This document shows, piece after piece, positions 18,355 through 30,111 of a DNA stretch of 64,000 nt. Below the pieces are notes generated by a model. It was not told the DNA's origin. It was given only the letters and a program-made list of their open reading frames with translations, and searched no databases. Numbering within the stretch: position 1 is the first letter of the stretch; every line of letters starts with the position of its first letter. The translations under genes and the position numbers were made by a program. This DNA comes from Gracilaria vermiculophylla (lineage: Eukaryota; Rhodophyta; Florideophyceae; Gracilariales; Gracilariaceae), in contig JAHNZQ020000308.1 in assembly GCA_019155205.2 (NCBI GenBank), positions 3,830,012-3,894,011 of the forward strand, given 5' to 3'.

Positions 18355-19260
18355 ATGGAAGTGGACGGTCTTGGCGCGCGTTGCGCCCTGCCTTCGTGCC
18401 GCACCCTGGACTACCTCCCCTTCACTTGTTCTTCGTGTTCAAAGCAATACTGCCAGGCGCATGCGCAGCCCGGTGACCACTCGTGCTCCAACCCCCCGGA
18501 CAGAGACGTTCCCACCTGTCCGTTGTGCTCCGCCCCAGTGCCGGTGCCCAACGGCACCACGCGCGACGCCGCCGTCTCCCGCCACATCGACCTCGGCTGC
18601 CCCCGTCGCCCTCGCAAAAACCCCAAGTGCATGAAGCCCGAGTGCAACGCCAGAGACCCGGTCGCCACAACCTGTCCGTCCTGCCGAAACGTGTTCTGTC
18701 TCGCGCACCGCATCGAGAGCCAGCACGACTGCGCCGCCGCGCGCCGCAGCGCCGGTCGCGCCCCGAGGCGCGCGACGCGCCCGCCGAGTCAGACGCCGAA
18801 GCGCTCGTTCTCGTTGCGGAAGCGCCACGCGCCCGTGCAGTTCCTCAACACCCCCTCCGCGCCGATTGGCGACACGTCGATACCGCCCGAGAATCGGGTC
18901 AGCGTGGCCGTTTTCTTCCCCGCCGCAGCCGATATCAAGCCGCGCTTCATGGTGTTCAACAAGAGGAATACCCCGGGCAGAATTATCGACGAGATCAAAC
19001 GCCGTGTGAAGGGGCTGCCCGATCCGCAGGGGGATCGATACTACCTCTATGCCTACAAGGCCGCTGGAAATGGTGTCAATTTGCTGCCTTACATGACCCC
19101 GATAAAGGACATGTCGCACCTCATTCAGAACGGCGACTGCCTCATTCTGGAGAATGGCGATAGCGGATTGGACCACTCGTGGTTAGCTACGTTGCAGAGG
19201 CTCTCAAAAGGGCACAAGTCCAGGTCCTCCAGATCTTCGGATACCTGCGCTGTCGCATGA
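18355..19260 (+). CDS. ZFAND1: ZFAND1/Cuz1-like AN1 zinc-finger protein with ubiquitin-like domain
   Basis: The 301-residue protein carries two AN1-type zinc fingers. The first spans about residues 10-46 (CRTLDYLPFTCSSCSKQYC..H..DHSC). The second spans about 92-127 (CNARDPVATTCPSCRNVFCLAHR..QHDC). An Arg-rich linker follows, then a ubiquitin-like domain (about 182-275) with the FMVFNKRNTPGRIIDEIKRRV start and an ILENGD end. This order matches yeast Cuz1 and human ZFAND1, which recruit Cdc48/p97 and the proteasome to clear stress granules after arsenite or heat stress. A Ser/Arg-rich tail closes the protein. The start at 18355 follows the TATA-like box and is immediately before the first finger. 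Confidence 0.85.
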   Translation: MEVDGLGARCALPSCRTLDYLPFTCSSCSKQYCQAHAQPGDHSCSNPPDRDVPTCPLCSAPVPVPNGTTRDAAVSRHIDLGCPRRPRKNPKCMKPECNARDPVATTCPSCRNVFCLAHRIESQHDCAAARRSAGRAPRRATRPPSQTPKRSFSLRKRHAPVQFLNTPSAPIGDTSIPPENRVSVAVFFPAAADIKPRFMVFNKRNTPGRIIDEIKRRVKGLPDPQGDRYYLYAYKAAGNGVNLLPYMTPIKDMSHLIQNGDCLILENGDSGLDHSWLATLQRLSKGHKSRSSRSSDTCAVA

Positions 19261-20264
19261 TGCACTCTCCGCTCCCGTAAGCGTCATATGACGTACGCTT
19301 AGCTTTGCTCCCCTCCCCTCCCCCCTTGCGCCTTTTTGTCCTCATACTTCCTCCCGATTGACTTGAAGGGAAAAGATATAAAGCACGAAGGGTGCATTAT
19401 CGGTACGCTGCAGAGAATCGTGCGTTTCAACATACGTGGGGCAGTGGAGAATGATTCGCCAGCGCTTCTGAAGGCACACAACCCCAGGTGTCCACACTCG
19501 TCTGCACTGCTCTTTCCCACTGGCACCTTGAGTGCTTTTATGATGGTGCCGTTTCCTGGATTCCATGGCACTTGGTCATGGACATGACAGCGCAGTTTGG
19601 CTGTTGCGCTGTGTTGCGTTCGTTTCTCGTTGAGCAATACTTTGTTTCGGACAACAGTTCGAGGCCAAAATCAAGCCCGTTGCTTAGCGTGCCGTAGGCA
19701 CGAGAGAAACTGTCACGGGGTTTAATGCTCGTCAGTGATTCTTTATCTTTGGCACTGCTTCGCCCTGCGCTGTTGTTTGATACCGATAGTTGTGCTGATG
19801 GGCACAGCAATGATTGGTCTCAAGCTTCTTCAGCCGCACGCTTCTTTCTCCTTGCAGCGGCAATGACGAAGCATGGAAAAAGGAACAAACGGAGAAGAGC
19901 GATTGGAATCAGTGGAACAAGCGCTGCGCAGAGTCGCGTGAATGAAGTATTTTTAGAGACATGTCTCGAAGCTCTCGGCAGACAACGCAGCGCAGAATCG
20001 AGCATCCCCACGTCTCCGTTATGGCGAATTATGGCAGGCGCTCGTTCTGTGCTTACAATGCCACATGCACAAGTACAGCGCCTACGATACACCATGGACG
20101 TGTAGCATTAATTTCCGCTCCTTGCCGATTGCGCCTCAGTAGTTCTTTTCATATCCTAACAAGATCAGTACAAGAGGATAAAGTACAAAAGTTTTGTCTT
20201 CATTGGTTTGTATCAACTAAGCTAAAAGGTAGTACAATGACACCTCTCAGAAGTATTCCACTCT
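19261..20264. other. intergenic, convergent 3' regions, no gene seen
   Basis: This 1.0 kb lies between two convergent genes. A 126-codon plus frame (19725-20105) contains a basic stretch (KHGKRNKRRRA) but nothing recognisable. Other frames are shorter. I do not call a gene here. Confidence 0.4.
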
Positions 20265-22685
20265 TTAAGAAGACCCGCCTCGAGACACCTCGGGCTCGTC
20301 CGAACGTTCCGCACTTTGCCGTTTCGAATCCTCGATGATTTCGTCATAGGAGCTACGGTCGTCACCCCACGGGCGTTTTCCGAGCAAACGAATCATATCC
20401 TCGGCTCCTATAGCTTCCCTTTCAAGCAATAATAAAGCCACAGCTTCAACGTCTGCCTTTTTCTCCAGAAGAAGGTCTTTCGTTCTTAGATATGCTTCAG
20501 AGACCATGTCTCGAACTTCGACATCAAGCTGACGCGCAGTTCTGTCTGAATACGGGCGATAAAAACCGTTTTCTTCAGGGTCCCCACTGTTTGGAAACGC
20601 CAAATTTCCGATGGCAGATCCTAAACCCCACTCTGACACACTTTGGTACGCCATTCGAGTCACTTTGTTGAAGTCATCTGATGCACCGGTCGTCACAGTG
20701 CTAAAAAAGATTTCCTCCGAAGCTCTGCCAGCCAGCGTCATACACATCTGGTCGTACAACGCTTCCTTTGAGACGAGATATCGTTCCAGTGGTTGATACT
20801 GGGCGTAGCCAAGTGCAGCTGAGCCCCTTGGAATGATGCTAACTTTGAGCAAAGGCATCGCGTGCTCCAAAAACCAACCAGCAACGGCATGACCAGCTTC
20901 GTGATATGCCACAGTTCGTTTCTCCTCGGGGCTCATCACAAGATTCTTCTTTTCCAATCCTCCAATGACACGATCAACAGCTGCCTCAAAATCATCTTGC
21001 TCCACGGCATCCTTTTTCGTCCTCGCAGCAATGAGTGCAGCTTCGTTGCAAACGTTGGCAATGTCCGCCCCGGCAAAACCAGGGGTTCTTGTTGACATAA
21101 TTTTTGCGATCTCTTCTTTTCCAGGTGGATCGGCGACTTGAATCTTGCTCAGATGGACCTGGAATATTTCTCGTCTTCCGGAAATATCTGGGGGATCAAT
21201 GACGATCTGGCGGTCAAATCTTCCCGGTCGGAGTAACGCAGGGTCGAGCACGTCTGCCCTGTTTGTGCCCGCGAGAACAACAACACCGCTATTGCTTGCA
21301 AACCCGTCCATTTCAACCAAAAGTTGGTTAAGAGTGTTTTCCCTTTCATCATTTCCACCCGCAAATCCCGCCCTGCCTCGTTTTCGACCAATTGCGTCGA
21401 TTTCATCGAGAAACACTATACAGGGCGACATTGATCGAGCCTGAGCGAATAAGTCTCTGACTCGACTTGGTCCAACGCCGACGAACATTTCCATGAAATC
21501 CGAGCCTGACATGGTTAGAAATGGTACACCAGCTTCCCCAGCAGTTGCTTTAGCCAGTAAAGTTTTCCCTGTTCCAGGCGGGCCATACATCAAGGCACCC
21601 TTGGGAATCTTCGCTCCCAGTTCTTTATATTTCTCGGGCTTCTTGAGATATTGCACGAATTCCATGATTTCTTCTTTAGCTTCAGTGAGACCAGCAACAT
21701 CCTTGAATGTAACGTCTACCTTATTATTATCAGCATTTAAGACAGTCGCATTCGCTTTTCCAACGTTGAAAATGCCTCCACCAGGTCCCCCAGAACCTCC
21801 CCCAAATGGCCCACCTCCGGAGCGCATGTTTCCGAATCCTCCAGAGAAAGGGGAACGAGAGGAACCACCTGAACGAGGAGGAGCTCCCCCAATTCCACCA
21901 CTCATTCTTCTGGCAAGAAGGGCATAAACTGCAATAAATCCAAGGGTAGGAATCCAATCAAGCAAAAGTCTGGATAAGGCTGTGTCGTCTGAGTATACTA
22001 TCGGTATGTATTCATGGGGTTTGATGCCCAAATCTTCTTGGGCCTGCTCCAGTTTTCGCTCCAGAGTCTCGACAGACCCAATGTTAAAACGCATCTTTGG
22101 ACGAAACATATCATCATGAAAGTAAACGTTTGCAATTTCTCCGTTGATGACCTCAATCTTTGACACTTTTCGCGGTGCAAGTGCTTCACTGCGGAAAGTC
22201 TTCCAGCTAACATCCTTGCCGTCCGAAGATGTAGTTGAAGTTTGTGACGAACTGCTGGAGGCGGAGTCATCATTGTTTCCGCGACGGGCAAAGAGCATGT
22301 AACTAGCTATAACGCCACCACCGAAAACGTAAGGCAAAATTTGCTCCCAAGATGTGTTGTTCCCAGGCCCACCCCCGCCCTTACCGTCCCCTTCGCCTCC
22401 ACCGGACCACGAAAAGAATGATGATCGTGAATCACCTTCCTTTTTCACAAAGTAACCTTCGTATCGAGAACGTCTTTGTTTGGGGTTTTCGCTCGACTTA
22501 TGCTGTGATTGGGATGAAGAAGTTTGCTTTGAGTTGTCTTGACTGGCTTTCGTGTTAGCGGATGATGTTTCCTTGGAAGACTCGCAGAACAGGCGCCTTT
22601 GATACAGTCCTGTAAATCGGCGAGCAGATGACCGCGAAATGAACCGGCGCATTAGCACGCCTCCAGTCGCGTAGTTCAGAGCCAT
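20265..22685 (-). CDS. AFG3L2: mitochondrial m-AAA protease (AFG3/YTA12-type FtsH)
   Basis: This ATP-dependent zinc metalloprotease of the inner mitochondrial membrane degrades misfolded membrane proteins and matures others such as bL32m. The 806-residue protein has a basic mitochondrial presequence, a low-complexity Ser/Gly region, and TM1 (about 116-134). An FtsH intermembrane domain and TM2 (about 243-259) follow, then a Gly-rich linker. The AAA module has Walker A GPPGTGKT (368-375), Walker [10 protein letters not shown] (422-430) and arginine-finger region RPGRFDRQI. The protease has the zinc motif HEAGH (595-599). The FtsH-ext domain between the two TMs and the Arg-rich N-terminus indicate the mitochondrial m-AAA group, not plastid FtsH. 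All catalytic residues are present. Which of AFG3 or YTA12 it is closest to cannot be told by eye. Confidence 0.93.
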   Translation of the reverse strand: MALNYATGGVLMRRFISRSSARRFTGLYQRRLFCESSKETSSANTKASQDNSKQTSSSQSQHKSSENPKQRRSRYEGYFVKKEGDSRSSFFSWSGGGEGDGKGGGGPGNNTSWEQILPYVFGGGVIASYMLFARRGNNDDSASSSSSQTSTTSSDGKDVSWKTFRSEALAPRKVSKIEVINGEIANVYFHDDMFRPKMRFNIGSVETLERKLEQAQEDLGIKPHEYIPIVYSDDTALSRLLLDWIPTLGFIAVYALLARRMSGGIGGAPPRSGGSSRSPFSGGFGNMRSGGGPFGGGSGGPGGGIFNVGKANATVLNADNNKVDVTFKDVAGLTEAKEEIMEFVQYLKKPEKYKELGAKIPKGALMYGPPGTGKTLLAKATAGEAGVPFLTMSGSDFMEMFVGVGPSRVRDLFAQARSMSPCIVFLDEIDAIGRKRGRAGFAGGNDERENTLNQLLVEMDGFASNSGVVVLAGTNRADVLDPALLRPGRFDRQIVIDPPDISGRREIFQVHLSKIQVADPPGKEEIAKIMSTRTPGFAGADIANVCNEAALIAARTKKDAVEQDDFEAAVDRVIGGLEKKNLVMSPEEKRTVAYHEAGHAVAGWFLEHAMPLLKVSIIPRGSAALGYAQYQPLERYLVSKEALYDQMCMTLAGRASEEIFFSTVTTGASDDFNKVTRMAYQSVSEWGLGSAIGNLAFPNSGDPEENGFYRPYSDRTARQLDVEVRDMVSEAYLRTKDLLLEKKADVEAVALLLLEREAIGAEDMIRLLGKRPWGDDRSSYDEIIEDSKRQSAERSDEPEVSRGGSS

Positions 22686-23368
22686 TTGTGTTCGTTGACG
22701 TGCTCACTCGCGTTGTTCTTGTCGTTAAGTCGTCAGTTAGTCTTCAAGATTATCAATGTCCTTGTTAGCCAGACCAAATCCACATAAAAACACGGAAATT
22801 ATAGCATAGGGTGATGCTAATCTGATGCAGCTGTTACAGCCGCAGAAAGGCAGAACTGAGGGCGTTTCAATTTTTGACAGAGGCCCGCGGGATTTGGAAG
22901 AAACACGGCCTGAGTGCGCGGTGGGTGTGACTAACGGGCGTCTTTGATGGCCACCCGTCGTAGTGTGCTTCACTGATTCAAGCCAGTGATGTGAGTGAGG
23001 ATCGCGTAATGAACATGTTACCTCATCCCTTACAAGTCTGGTCTCTGGCCCAGAAGATGACATTACAAAAAGTGTGCATCATTTTCTAAAATCTGCATGT
23101 TCCACTCCGTATCAAAGGCCACTTTTTGAAACAAATCTCTCGCCGTCGTCCGACAAGGCATAGAAGTAGCTCAGTTTGATTGTGGACGCTTCCATTTGTA
23201 GCATATTACGCTGATCCACAAAGTTTACATCCAGAAAGTTTTGCAAAACTGCCGTCAAAAGAAACTCATGTGCCCTACCTAAGAATCCAGGTTTCAGTCG
23301 ACCGCAAGCTTCCGGCTTTCTATCGAAAGTCGCCGGTCCAGTGATACACAGTTTTCAACGGACTCACT
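22686..23368. other. divergent promoter region of the m-AAA protease and CTU1 genes
   Basis: This 683-base spacer between divergent genes contains no convincing coding frame, repeat or RNA gene. No strong TATA box was found for either gene. Confidence 0.45.
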
Positions 23369-24406
23369 ATGGTTCGAATGTGTTCCGCATGCAAAGAGGA
23401 AAATGCTTCTGTAAAGCGTCCCAAAACCGGAAAGGCAGTTTGCAAAGAATGCTTTTTCAGGCTCTTTGAAGAAGAGATTCACGAAACCATTGTATCTAAC
23501 AAGCTCTTTTCTCCTGGTGAGAAAGTTGCCATTGGTGCATCCGGTGGAAAAGATTCTACAGTTTTGGCTTATGTACTATCACTGCTAAATCGTCGCCATT
23601 CATACGGGCTGGACCTTTTCTTGCTTAGTGTTGATGAGGGCATATCTGGATATCGCGACGACAGTCTTGCTGCTGTTGAAAGAAACAAAGTGGAATACGG
23701 TCTTCCGCTTCTAGTTGTTGATTACAAGCAATTATACGGTTGGACGATGGACGAAATTGTAAAGGTAATCGGCCGAAAGTCAAACTGTACATTTTGTGGA
23801 GTATTTCGTCGTCAAGCACTTGACAGAGGCGCCACTGTTCTCAAAGCTGACAAAGTCGCAACAGGTCATAATGCTGATGATATAGCCGAGACGATATTTC
23901 TCAACTTTTTGCGAGGAGATTTTCCGAGGCTATCCAGATGCGTAGATCCCGTCACTGGACGTGATAGCCCGCTTCCGCGTGTCAAACCGTTCAAATACAC
24001 TTATGAAAAGGAAATCGTTATGTATGCGTACTTCAAGAAACTCGACTACTTTGCAACCGAGTGCGTATATTCTCCAAACGCCTATCGTGGACATGCGCGA
24101 CAGTTTCTAAAAGATTTGGAGGCAGAGAGACCTTCTGTGATCGTTGATATTATTCACGCCGCCGAGGAGTTTCGATTTCCATCCCCTGGAGATGCAGCCG
24201 TTGCTATGCCCATACAAAGAAAGTGCGAACGTTGCTCATACATATCAAGCCAGCGTTTGTGCAAGGCGTGCGTACTAACAGATAGTTTGAATAATGGAAA
24301 AGCAGCGCGGATTAATCGTCTTTCTGCGGGTCAAGTTTCTTCAGAAATTATACCGGCGAGTGCAGTAGCGAAGGCAATCAGTCGCGTTCCAGATGAGACC
24401 AAGTAG
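23369..24406 (+). CDS. CTU1: cytosolic tRNA 2-thiolation protein 1 (CTU1/NCS6)
   Basis: CTU1/NCS6 with CTU2 performs the last step of 2-thiolation of wobble uridine (U34) in tRNA Lys, Gln and Glu, using sulphur carried by URM1. The 345-residue protein shows the N-terminal zinc pairs C5/C8 and C25/C28. The adenylating PP-loop is SGGKDST (58-64), followed by the [15 protein letters not shown] region whose Cys is catalytic in the family, and [22 protein letters not shown] second zinc module ([16 protein letters not shown]) lies near residue 290. Length and motif order match the family closely. The start is the first Met after an upstream stop and places CSAC at its usual position. Confidence 0.95.
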   Translation: MVRMCSACKEENASVKRPKTGKAVCKECFFRLFEEEIHETIVSNKLFSPGEKVAIGASGGKDSTVLAYVLSLLNRRHSYGLDLFLLSVDEGISGYRDDSLAAVERNKVEYGLPLLVVDYKQLYGWTMDEIVKVIGRKSNCTFCGVFRRQALDRGATVLKADKVATGHNADDIAETIFLNFLRGDFPRLSRCVDPVTGRDSPLPRVKPFKYTYEKEIVMYAYFKKLDYFATECVYSPNAYRGHARQFLKDLEAERPSVIVDIIHAAEEFRFPSPGDAAVAMPIQRKCERCSYISSQRLCKACVLTDSLNNGKAARINRLSAGQVSSEIIPASAVAKAISRVPDETK

Positions 24407-24818
24407 GTCATCCAGCACAGATGACCCTATTTTAATTCCAATGACAAACTTGATTCATCACGTCGCACGAAATGTCTCCGCTATGGGTGAAGAAGACAGC
24501 ATGTGCGACGTGGTACTGGATCCATTTTCTCTGCAACATCTACAAGGTCCCCTTTTCACAGGTCATTGTGTTTAATTCGAGCGGGTGCCGCTCCGTCTTC
24601 CCATGCCCGATGAATGAATTCGCAGGAGAATGTATTACTTCTGTCTTTGGGAGTCCCCAATGGTTGGAGGTTTTTGTGCTGACTGATCTACAAGAATGTC
24701 CTACTGATGCATGTATCTGAAGAAGCACTGAGTTCGAGAGCTCTCTACATCTTAATTCTTATACGAAAAAGGAGCTGCCTTTCCTAGGTTTGCTTCTGAT
24801 CGCATTACGTACAACACA
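24407..24818. other. intergenic, no gene seen
   Basis: This 412-base spacer lies between two plus-strand genes. The longest frame (82 codons from 24472) has no recognisable content. It should hold the promoter of the next gene. Confidence 0.4.
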
Positions 24819-26570
24819 ATGCAGCAGCACATCTGGTGGGTGCGACTGGTTACCGCTCTTTGGGCTCTTTGGGCTCTTTGTGCATTCAAAGCGCAGGCAT
24901 CCACAGTACTGATCAGTCAAGCTTTCAAAGGAAGAGCATTTGGCTCGATTTTGTCAGACGATGTTGCGAAAAGGATATCTGTTGGAGAAGATGGATCTAT
25001 ATACTTGGCCGGGGTAACTACGGCACATGATGATAAAAACGAAGCATGGGGAGATGTACAGTCAGAGGAACTGACTGGAAAGAGAGATATCTTCATTGCC
25101 AAGCTTTCCGTTGCTGGCGAGGTGCAATGGGTAAAGAGAACGGGTTCAACTCAAGATGACGAACTAAACGATTTAAAGCTGACTAGCAATGCATTGTATT
25201 TATGCGGATCGACAATGGGAAACTATGGGAGGCCTGTAAACGGTTCGAGTGACGCGTACATAATGAAATTTACGCTGAATGGTGAAAAGGTATGGACTAA
25301 GCCTTTCCAGTTTGGGTCTAAAGGTGAAGATGTCTGCAATGCAATCGATATTGATGAATCTGGCAGGGTGTACGTTGTTGGATCCACGAACGGACTAATA
25401 TATGGAACATCAAAACCGGAGCCGCACAATTTCCATCACTTCGTGGCAAAGTTTGAAGAAGTGTCTGACTCCCCATTCGGGTTGCGAACCGTTGTTGGTC
25501 GTCAGAGAGGCTCTGTCGGCAATAGTTCTGCGAACCAGGTTGCTGTGGTTGATGATTTGCTCTACGTCATGACCATGTCGAGCAGGAGCCAATCACGGGG
25601 TGAAACACATGCTACATATTTGAACATTATAGACCGTGAAGCTTTGTTTCTTCATAAGCTACATATGCTGAAGAGTAGCAACGGAGTGAGTTTTCAAGGT
25701 GTAAGAATGGCCACATCGGCTGCTACAAAGAATGCTTATGTTGTGGGTTTCACTCTTCTCGATGACATGCGCCAAAAGTACGAAGTCTTAAAGTTCAATT
25801 ATTCTCAGAACTATAAGCAAGGAGGGATAGAATGGAACACTTTGTTGGGCCCTGTCTCTCTGTCTTTCAAAATGTTACAGTTTGGGGACGTTCAGAATAA
25901 CAAAGCTCACAAGAACACATCGATTGCTATGGAATATCAGCTGCCTTCAATTGCGGTTGATGAAAGCAACAAAAGTGTATATGTTGCGGGGACAGAGGAC
26001 GGATTCTATCGAACCAATAATGCCGGTGATGAAGGCTTGGTGGTCGCCCCTTTCTACAAGCTCAACAGTACGAGTGGGGAAGTCATAGAACGTTGGCATC
26101 GATCTACAAATATTCCCCATGACCGTCAGGAATTGACAGATATCGCCATGGATCCAGTACGGACCGTTGTGTATACAGGTGCTTGGTGGCTGGGTGCGGA
26201 AGCAAAGTCTAGCGTTCTGCTTGGCTCATTTGGGTCCACGATTCATTCATCAATCGCAGACGAATGGAGCACAAAACCTTCCTTCATGCAAGAGAGCAGC
26301 GAAGACACTCATTCCAATTCAGGGTCGAAATCGATGGATTCTGGTAGGGCGGGAAGTATTATAATGCTTACCATCGCATGTGTTGGGGTTATTGCTACGG
26401 CACTTTTGTCCATCGGATCTCGTTGGAGGAAGTCCAATCCAAAAACCTTTAGATCGGGGGACTCTCAAGCAGATGAGTTTGACAATATCAGTGTTGGCAA
26501 GCACTCCGTGATCAAATTCCCTCCTGGGTCAGCAGACGGAGTGATTGGTGGAAGCTCAGGTCCGCAGTAG
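24819..26570 (+). CDS. type I membrane protein with SBBP-like beta-propeller repeats
   Basis: This 583-residue protein is not assigned to a named gene. It has a signal peptide (about 1-28) whose core contains the repeat WALWALCA, coded by a short tandem CTCTTTGGG repeat. The extracellular part holds several propeller-blade motifs of the SBBP kind: VGEDGSIYLAGVT, SNALYLCGSTMG, DESGRVYVVGSTNG, TKNAYVVGFTL, DESNKSVYVAGTEDGF and VRTVVYTGAWW. A single transmembrane helix (about 514-535, LTIACVGVIATALLSIGS) is followed by a short basic then acidic cytoplasmic tail of about 50 residues. Such propellers generally act in binding; the ligand is unknown. Topology is well supported, the function is not. 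Confidence 0.8.
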   Translation: MQQHIWWVRLVTALWALWALCAFKAQASTVLISQAFKGRAFGSILSDDVAKRISVGEDGSIYLAGVTTAHDDKNEAWGDVQSEELTGKRDIFIAKLSVAGEVQWVKRTGSTQDDELNDLKLTSNALYLCGSTMGNYGRPVNGSSDAYIMKFTLNGEKVWTKPFQFGSKGEDVCNAIDIDESGRVYVVGSTNGLIYGTSKPEPHNFHHFVAKFEEVSDSPFGLRTVVGRQRGSVGNSSANQVAVVDDLLYVMTMSSRSQSRGETHATYLNIIDREALFLHKLHMLKSSNGVSFQGVRMATSAATKNAYVVGFTLLDDMRQKYEVLKFNYSQNYKQGGIEWNTLLGPVSLSFKMLQFGDVQNNKAHKNTSIAMEYQLPSIAVDESNKSVYVAGTEDGFYRTNNAGDEGLVVAPFYKLNSTSGEVIERWHRSTNIPHDRQELTDIAMDPVRTVVYTGAWWLGAEAKSSVLLGSFGSTIHSSIADEWSTKPSFMQESSEDTHSNSGSKSMDSGRAGSIIMLTIACVGVIATALLSIGSRWRKSNPKTFRSGDSQADEFDNISVGKHSVIKFPPGSADGVIGGSSGPQ

Positions 26571-26813
26571 CATTAGTTACAAAAAGTAATGGATGAAAAT
26601 AGTGCCACAAGAATACGCATTGCGTTCTGGGGTTCGATGCAACCCACACATCAGTGTTCGTCATGATACATCCGGGACACTCATACAAACAGACGAATCT
26701 CAATGTCAAAAATATGATTAAAGCATATCGCTGAAGAGCATTCAGTTACTTTATAGCGCCGTTTTGACTGACGCGGAGTCAAAGCTTCTACAAGTTCGTC
26801 TTAAGCTGAAAGC

Positions 26814-29252
26814 TCAAAAGTTGAGGGACAATATCGCCTTGGAGAGCGAACAGTCTCGAAGAGCGAAAGAACAATCATCAGCGGAAACGTTCACGACGAC
26901 CCTGCTTTTAAGGAAAACGGATGACTTCTCGATTAACACAAATCTCTGTTCGGAAAGCCTTTGGCATGCCTCCTGCAGCTCATGTCTTGATGGGATATCA
27001 GACTTACTAAAATGTTCCGGAAACTGACCGTGCACCCTTAATGCTTTTGCTACCACAGCTTCAACCGAATTAGTTGAATCTAGCGCACAAGCCCCTTCCC
27101 TCCGCGACAGCGTTACAGCCGTTAGGAGGAAAAGCTTTTCGAAAAGAGAAAGTTGAGCTAAAGACCTCAGCCTGGAACCACCTGCGATCGCGTTAATCGC
27201 CTGATTGACGTGGTCAATCGTGATACAAATGCAATTCCGCTTCCCGATTTTCCCAACTTGCTCCTCTGCACATTCTGATGCCCTCCTGCACAATTCAAGT
27301 GCTCTTCTCACGTCTCCGGATACGGCACCTACTTTGGCTGCGCAAAACTTAAGCGCCTCTGATGAGTACTTCACTTTTGACTGATCCAGAGTTAGTTCAA
27401 GAATCTTCCTTATTTGATCACTTGTATACGGTGGGTATGAAAGACGGTTCAATCCCAATCGAGAACCAAGCCGAGGAAGCATTCGCTCCGGTAGATCCAT
27501 AGTGTTTGCAATACCAATGACAGCCATTCGAGCGTTTTTCCGCGTAGGCCATTCGAGCATGTCGTACAACACCTTCTGTTTTCGAGCCATCAGCACATCC
27601 ATCTCGTCAAGAATAACAATAATACAAGACTCTCGCTTCCGACTGCCTACCGCAACCCTCCCACGTTTGTTCCGTCGATTCTCCTTCTCTTCCGGCAGAT
27701 TTGCAAATTTCTTCTCGAGTAGCTGAGCAGCTTGAGATGGATGGACTCCACGATTTCCCGTTAGAGCAGTGTAAAGCTCAGAGTAAACAAGATTAGGATC
27801 AGGCAAGCTCATAGCATTGACTTCTAACACATCAAAATGGGAGATATCCCCACGTGCTCGAATATCCAATAGGTCCCGTATTATTTCTCGAACCGTTGCT
27901 GTCTTCCCAGTTCCAGGTACGCCACTTACGTACAAGCAACGCGAACCAGCTGTTTTGCAATCAGTACCTGTTTCATTGATAAATGCTAACAAAAAATCTC
28001 TCACGTGCTTCTTCTGGGACTCTCTACAAGGCAGAGATGATATTGTCCCCGAATCGGTGGGAAGAGCAAACTGGGAAGCAGATGCGGCCTTCTTTCTGCG
28101 AAGAACTAAACGCTTTTGCCCCGTTTTCGACAGTTTTCGCTTCTTTTGACTTCGAGTACGGTTGGCAACGTCTTCCTCTAATCTGAGACTATCGTCGCTG
28201 CTTGAAGCTGGCAAACTGTCGGGAGGGCAAAAATCATCATCCCCAAGTTCTTCAAGTTTTTGTGCGAGTTCTTCAAGGGGATCTGCCGTCTCATCTTCAT
28301 ATTTGGACGGCAGAAATACATGCATTCGGGGATCGTAAAATCGCCTGCAATAGTAGCGAATCGAGCTTCCTTCGTAGTTGTCCATGTATGAACTTTCAAC
28401 ATCGGAATCAAGGTCTGTGCCGTTTCGCTCATGAGTGTCATTTTGGACGGTGTGCCAATGCTCCGGATCCTCAGGTGGAACAATAGATGTGAGATCGGAT
28501 ATTTCTTCCTTCGTGGAATGCCGGGACCTCCCAGCTGCTTTCTTTGCCACACCTGTTTCCTTTGATTTCCTACGTTTCACATCAAGTCGCTCTGATCTTT
28601 TGTTTTCGATTCGGGAGGGGATGTGTTCTTGAGCATAGTCATGTGGTAGCTGCTCTACATCTATGACTGCTTGGCTTAGTACTTTTGAAACTTTACTTGA
28701 AATTTTTTTGCCTCTGTTCACACAATCTGCGATTGAGTCGCGTGCAACCTGAGCATCGCCGTCACCGACGTTAAAATTGACCCATGCTTCATAGGAGGAA
28801 ATGTCACAGCGTCCAGCGATTGACTCCACCTCTATGTCATCGAAGTGGTCCGTCTCAAAAACTTCGTCTTCGCCGGATGCTTCTTTCGGACTCTTACTGA
28901 GATCTTCTGATCTATAAAACCATTGGATTCGAGCATACCCAATGGGACTGGACGGGGAGTCAAAAAAAGCAGTTATTTTGGCAACGCCGGGCCTCAAGGA
29001 ATTTTCCTGAGGTCGAAGGAGAACACAATCACCAAGTTGCAGTTGAAACCAGCCCGAATGATTGTCATGGACGTTTCCATTGATAAGCAGCTCGGTAGAT
29101 TTCCTTTTCAAGTCACATGCATCAAAATAACGCTTTCGCTGCAGCTCCTTTTGTGAAGTATGGCTTGGGTTTGTTAGAACAAAGTGCGGAATTTCGTTAT
29201 ATGGAAGTAGGAACAAAGAAGTTTGGTCGGGTATGTCTTCACTTGACGACAT
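26814..29252 (-). CDS. ORC1: origin recognition complex subunit 1
   Basis: ORC1 is the ATP-binding subunit that marks replication origins and loads MCM helicase with CDC6. The 812-residue protein has an N-terminal BAH-type region beginning LQLGDCVLLRP. An acidic/basic disordered middle carries several nuclear localisation-like KRRKS and KKRK clusters. The AAA+ module has Walker A GVPGTGKT (444-451) and Walker B with ILDEMD (about 548-551). A winged-helix end follows (KLFLLTAVTLSRREGA... onward). The frame continues upstream to a Met at 29459, but the extra 69 residues resemble translated noncoding sequence. The Met at 29252 starts MSSSEDIPDQ directly before the BAH region. ORC1 and CDC6 are related; the BAH region argues for ORC1. 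Confidence 0.92.
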   Translation of the reverse strand: MSSSEDIPDQTSLFLLPYNEIPHFVLTNPSHTSQKELQRKRYFDACDLKRKSTELLINGNVHDNHSGWFQLQLGDCVLLRPQENSLRPGVAKITAFFDSPSSPIGYARIQWFYRSEDLSKSPKEASGEDEVFETDHFDDIEVESIAGRCDISSYEAWVNFNVGDGDAQVARDSIADCVNRGKKISSKVSKVLSQAVIDVEQLPHDYAQEHIPSRIENKRSERLDVKRRKSKETGVAKKAAGRSRHSTKEEISDLTSIVPPEDPEHWHTVQNDTHERNGTDLDSDVESSYMDNYEGSSIRYYCRRFYDPRMHVFLPSKYEDETADPLEELAQKLEELGDDDFCPPDSLPASSSDDSLRLEEDVANRTRSQKKRKLSKTGQKRLVLRRKKAASASQFALPTDSGTISSLPCRESQKKHVRDFLLAFINETGTDCKTAGSRCLYVSGVPGTGKTATVREIIRDLLDIRARGDISHFDVLEVNAMSLPDPNLVYSELYTALTGNRGVHPSQAAQLLEKKFANLPEEKENRRNKRGRVAVGSRKRESCIIVILDEMDVLMARKQKVLYDMLEWPTRKNARMAVIGIANTMDLPERMLPRLGSRLGLNRLSYPPYTSDQIRKILELTLDQSKVKYSSEALKFCAAKVGAVSGDVRRALELCRRASECAEEQVGKIGKRNCICITIDHVNQAINAIAGGSRLRSLAQLSLFEKLFLLTAVTLSRREGACALDSTNSVEAVVAKALRVHGQFPEHFSKSDIPSRHELQEACQRLSEQRFVLIEKSSVFLKSRVVVNVSADDCSFALRDCSLSKAILSLNF

Positions 29253-30111
29253 TCGACGCTTAAAACACCAGATAACGCACTGACGGGCACTTGCGAGCCC
29301 AAATAGACAATGCTCCGATAAAAGGTCGGAAATCCCAGGCACTACAAGCGTATAGCTCAAAGAGTTCCAGGAGCAATGACCATAAACCGCAACACAAGAA
29401 GGCTCAATTGACATAAAACAGTCTATAACCAAAGTGCTGCAAACACCATATTTTACCACGTTCTCGGAAATGAGTGCCGCTCAAAGCGCCGTCCGAAATG
29501 AGGTAGTCTCTATCTGACTTCGTCCGGACTCTCACAATGGCCGCATTTGAACCGGGGCACAAGAGGGGCGCGCATTTTCAAGAGTTTACACCGGTCCGTT
29601 GCTTCGCCCGCAATGTAAGAATCCAACCCTGCTCGCGGATGAGAGTTTCAAAAGCTTAATGAACCCTTCATCTCGAAATAAGAAGTAAGGATTTTGTGTA
29701 CTGTACGAGGACAAAATAATGATTCAAAAAGTTTTGTCGGATTTTTAATATCAAAGTTATCAACTTTGTTCACATTAATTCAGTCTAGTGTCTACACCCC
29801 CAATGACCCCATACGAGGCCAAAAAAATCAACTTGTCTTTTAATTTTAGTTATTTTGATCTGATTTTTTCGCCTTCTGTACTCTGTTAAAGTTATACAAC
29901 CTGTTTTTGTATACAAAAATTCCAGGCTTCTGTAGTTTATGCTATGTGAGAAGCAGTAACATAAAGAAATCAGATGGTTTCAATGATTTGAGGTTCTAAA
30001 ATATGTCTAGTTTACAACAGAGCTTCAGAAAACAGTCTTTTTTTTTTTTTATATAAAAACCCTTTTTTTAAAAAAACACCGTTCTTGTATGAAAAGTTTA
30101 AAACTGTAGTA

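Noticed and set aside
19725..20105. 126-codon plus frame with a basic patch
   Set aside because: No family match, and it lies in a convergent 3' spacer; not enough to call a gene.
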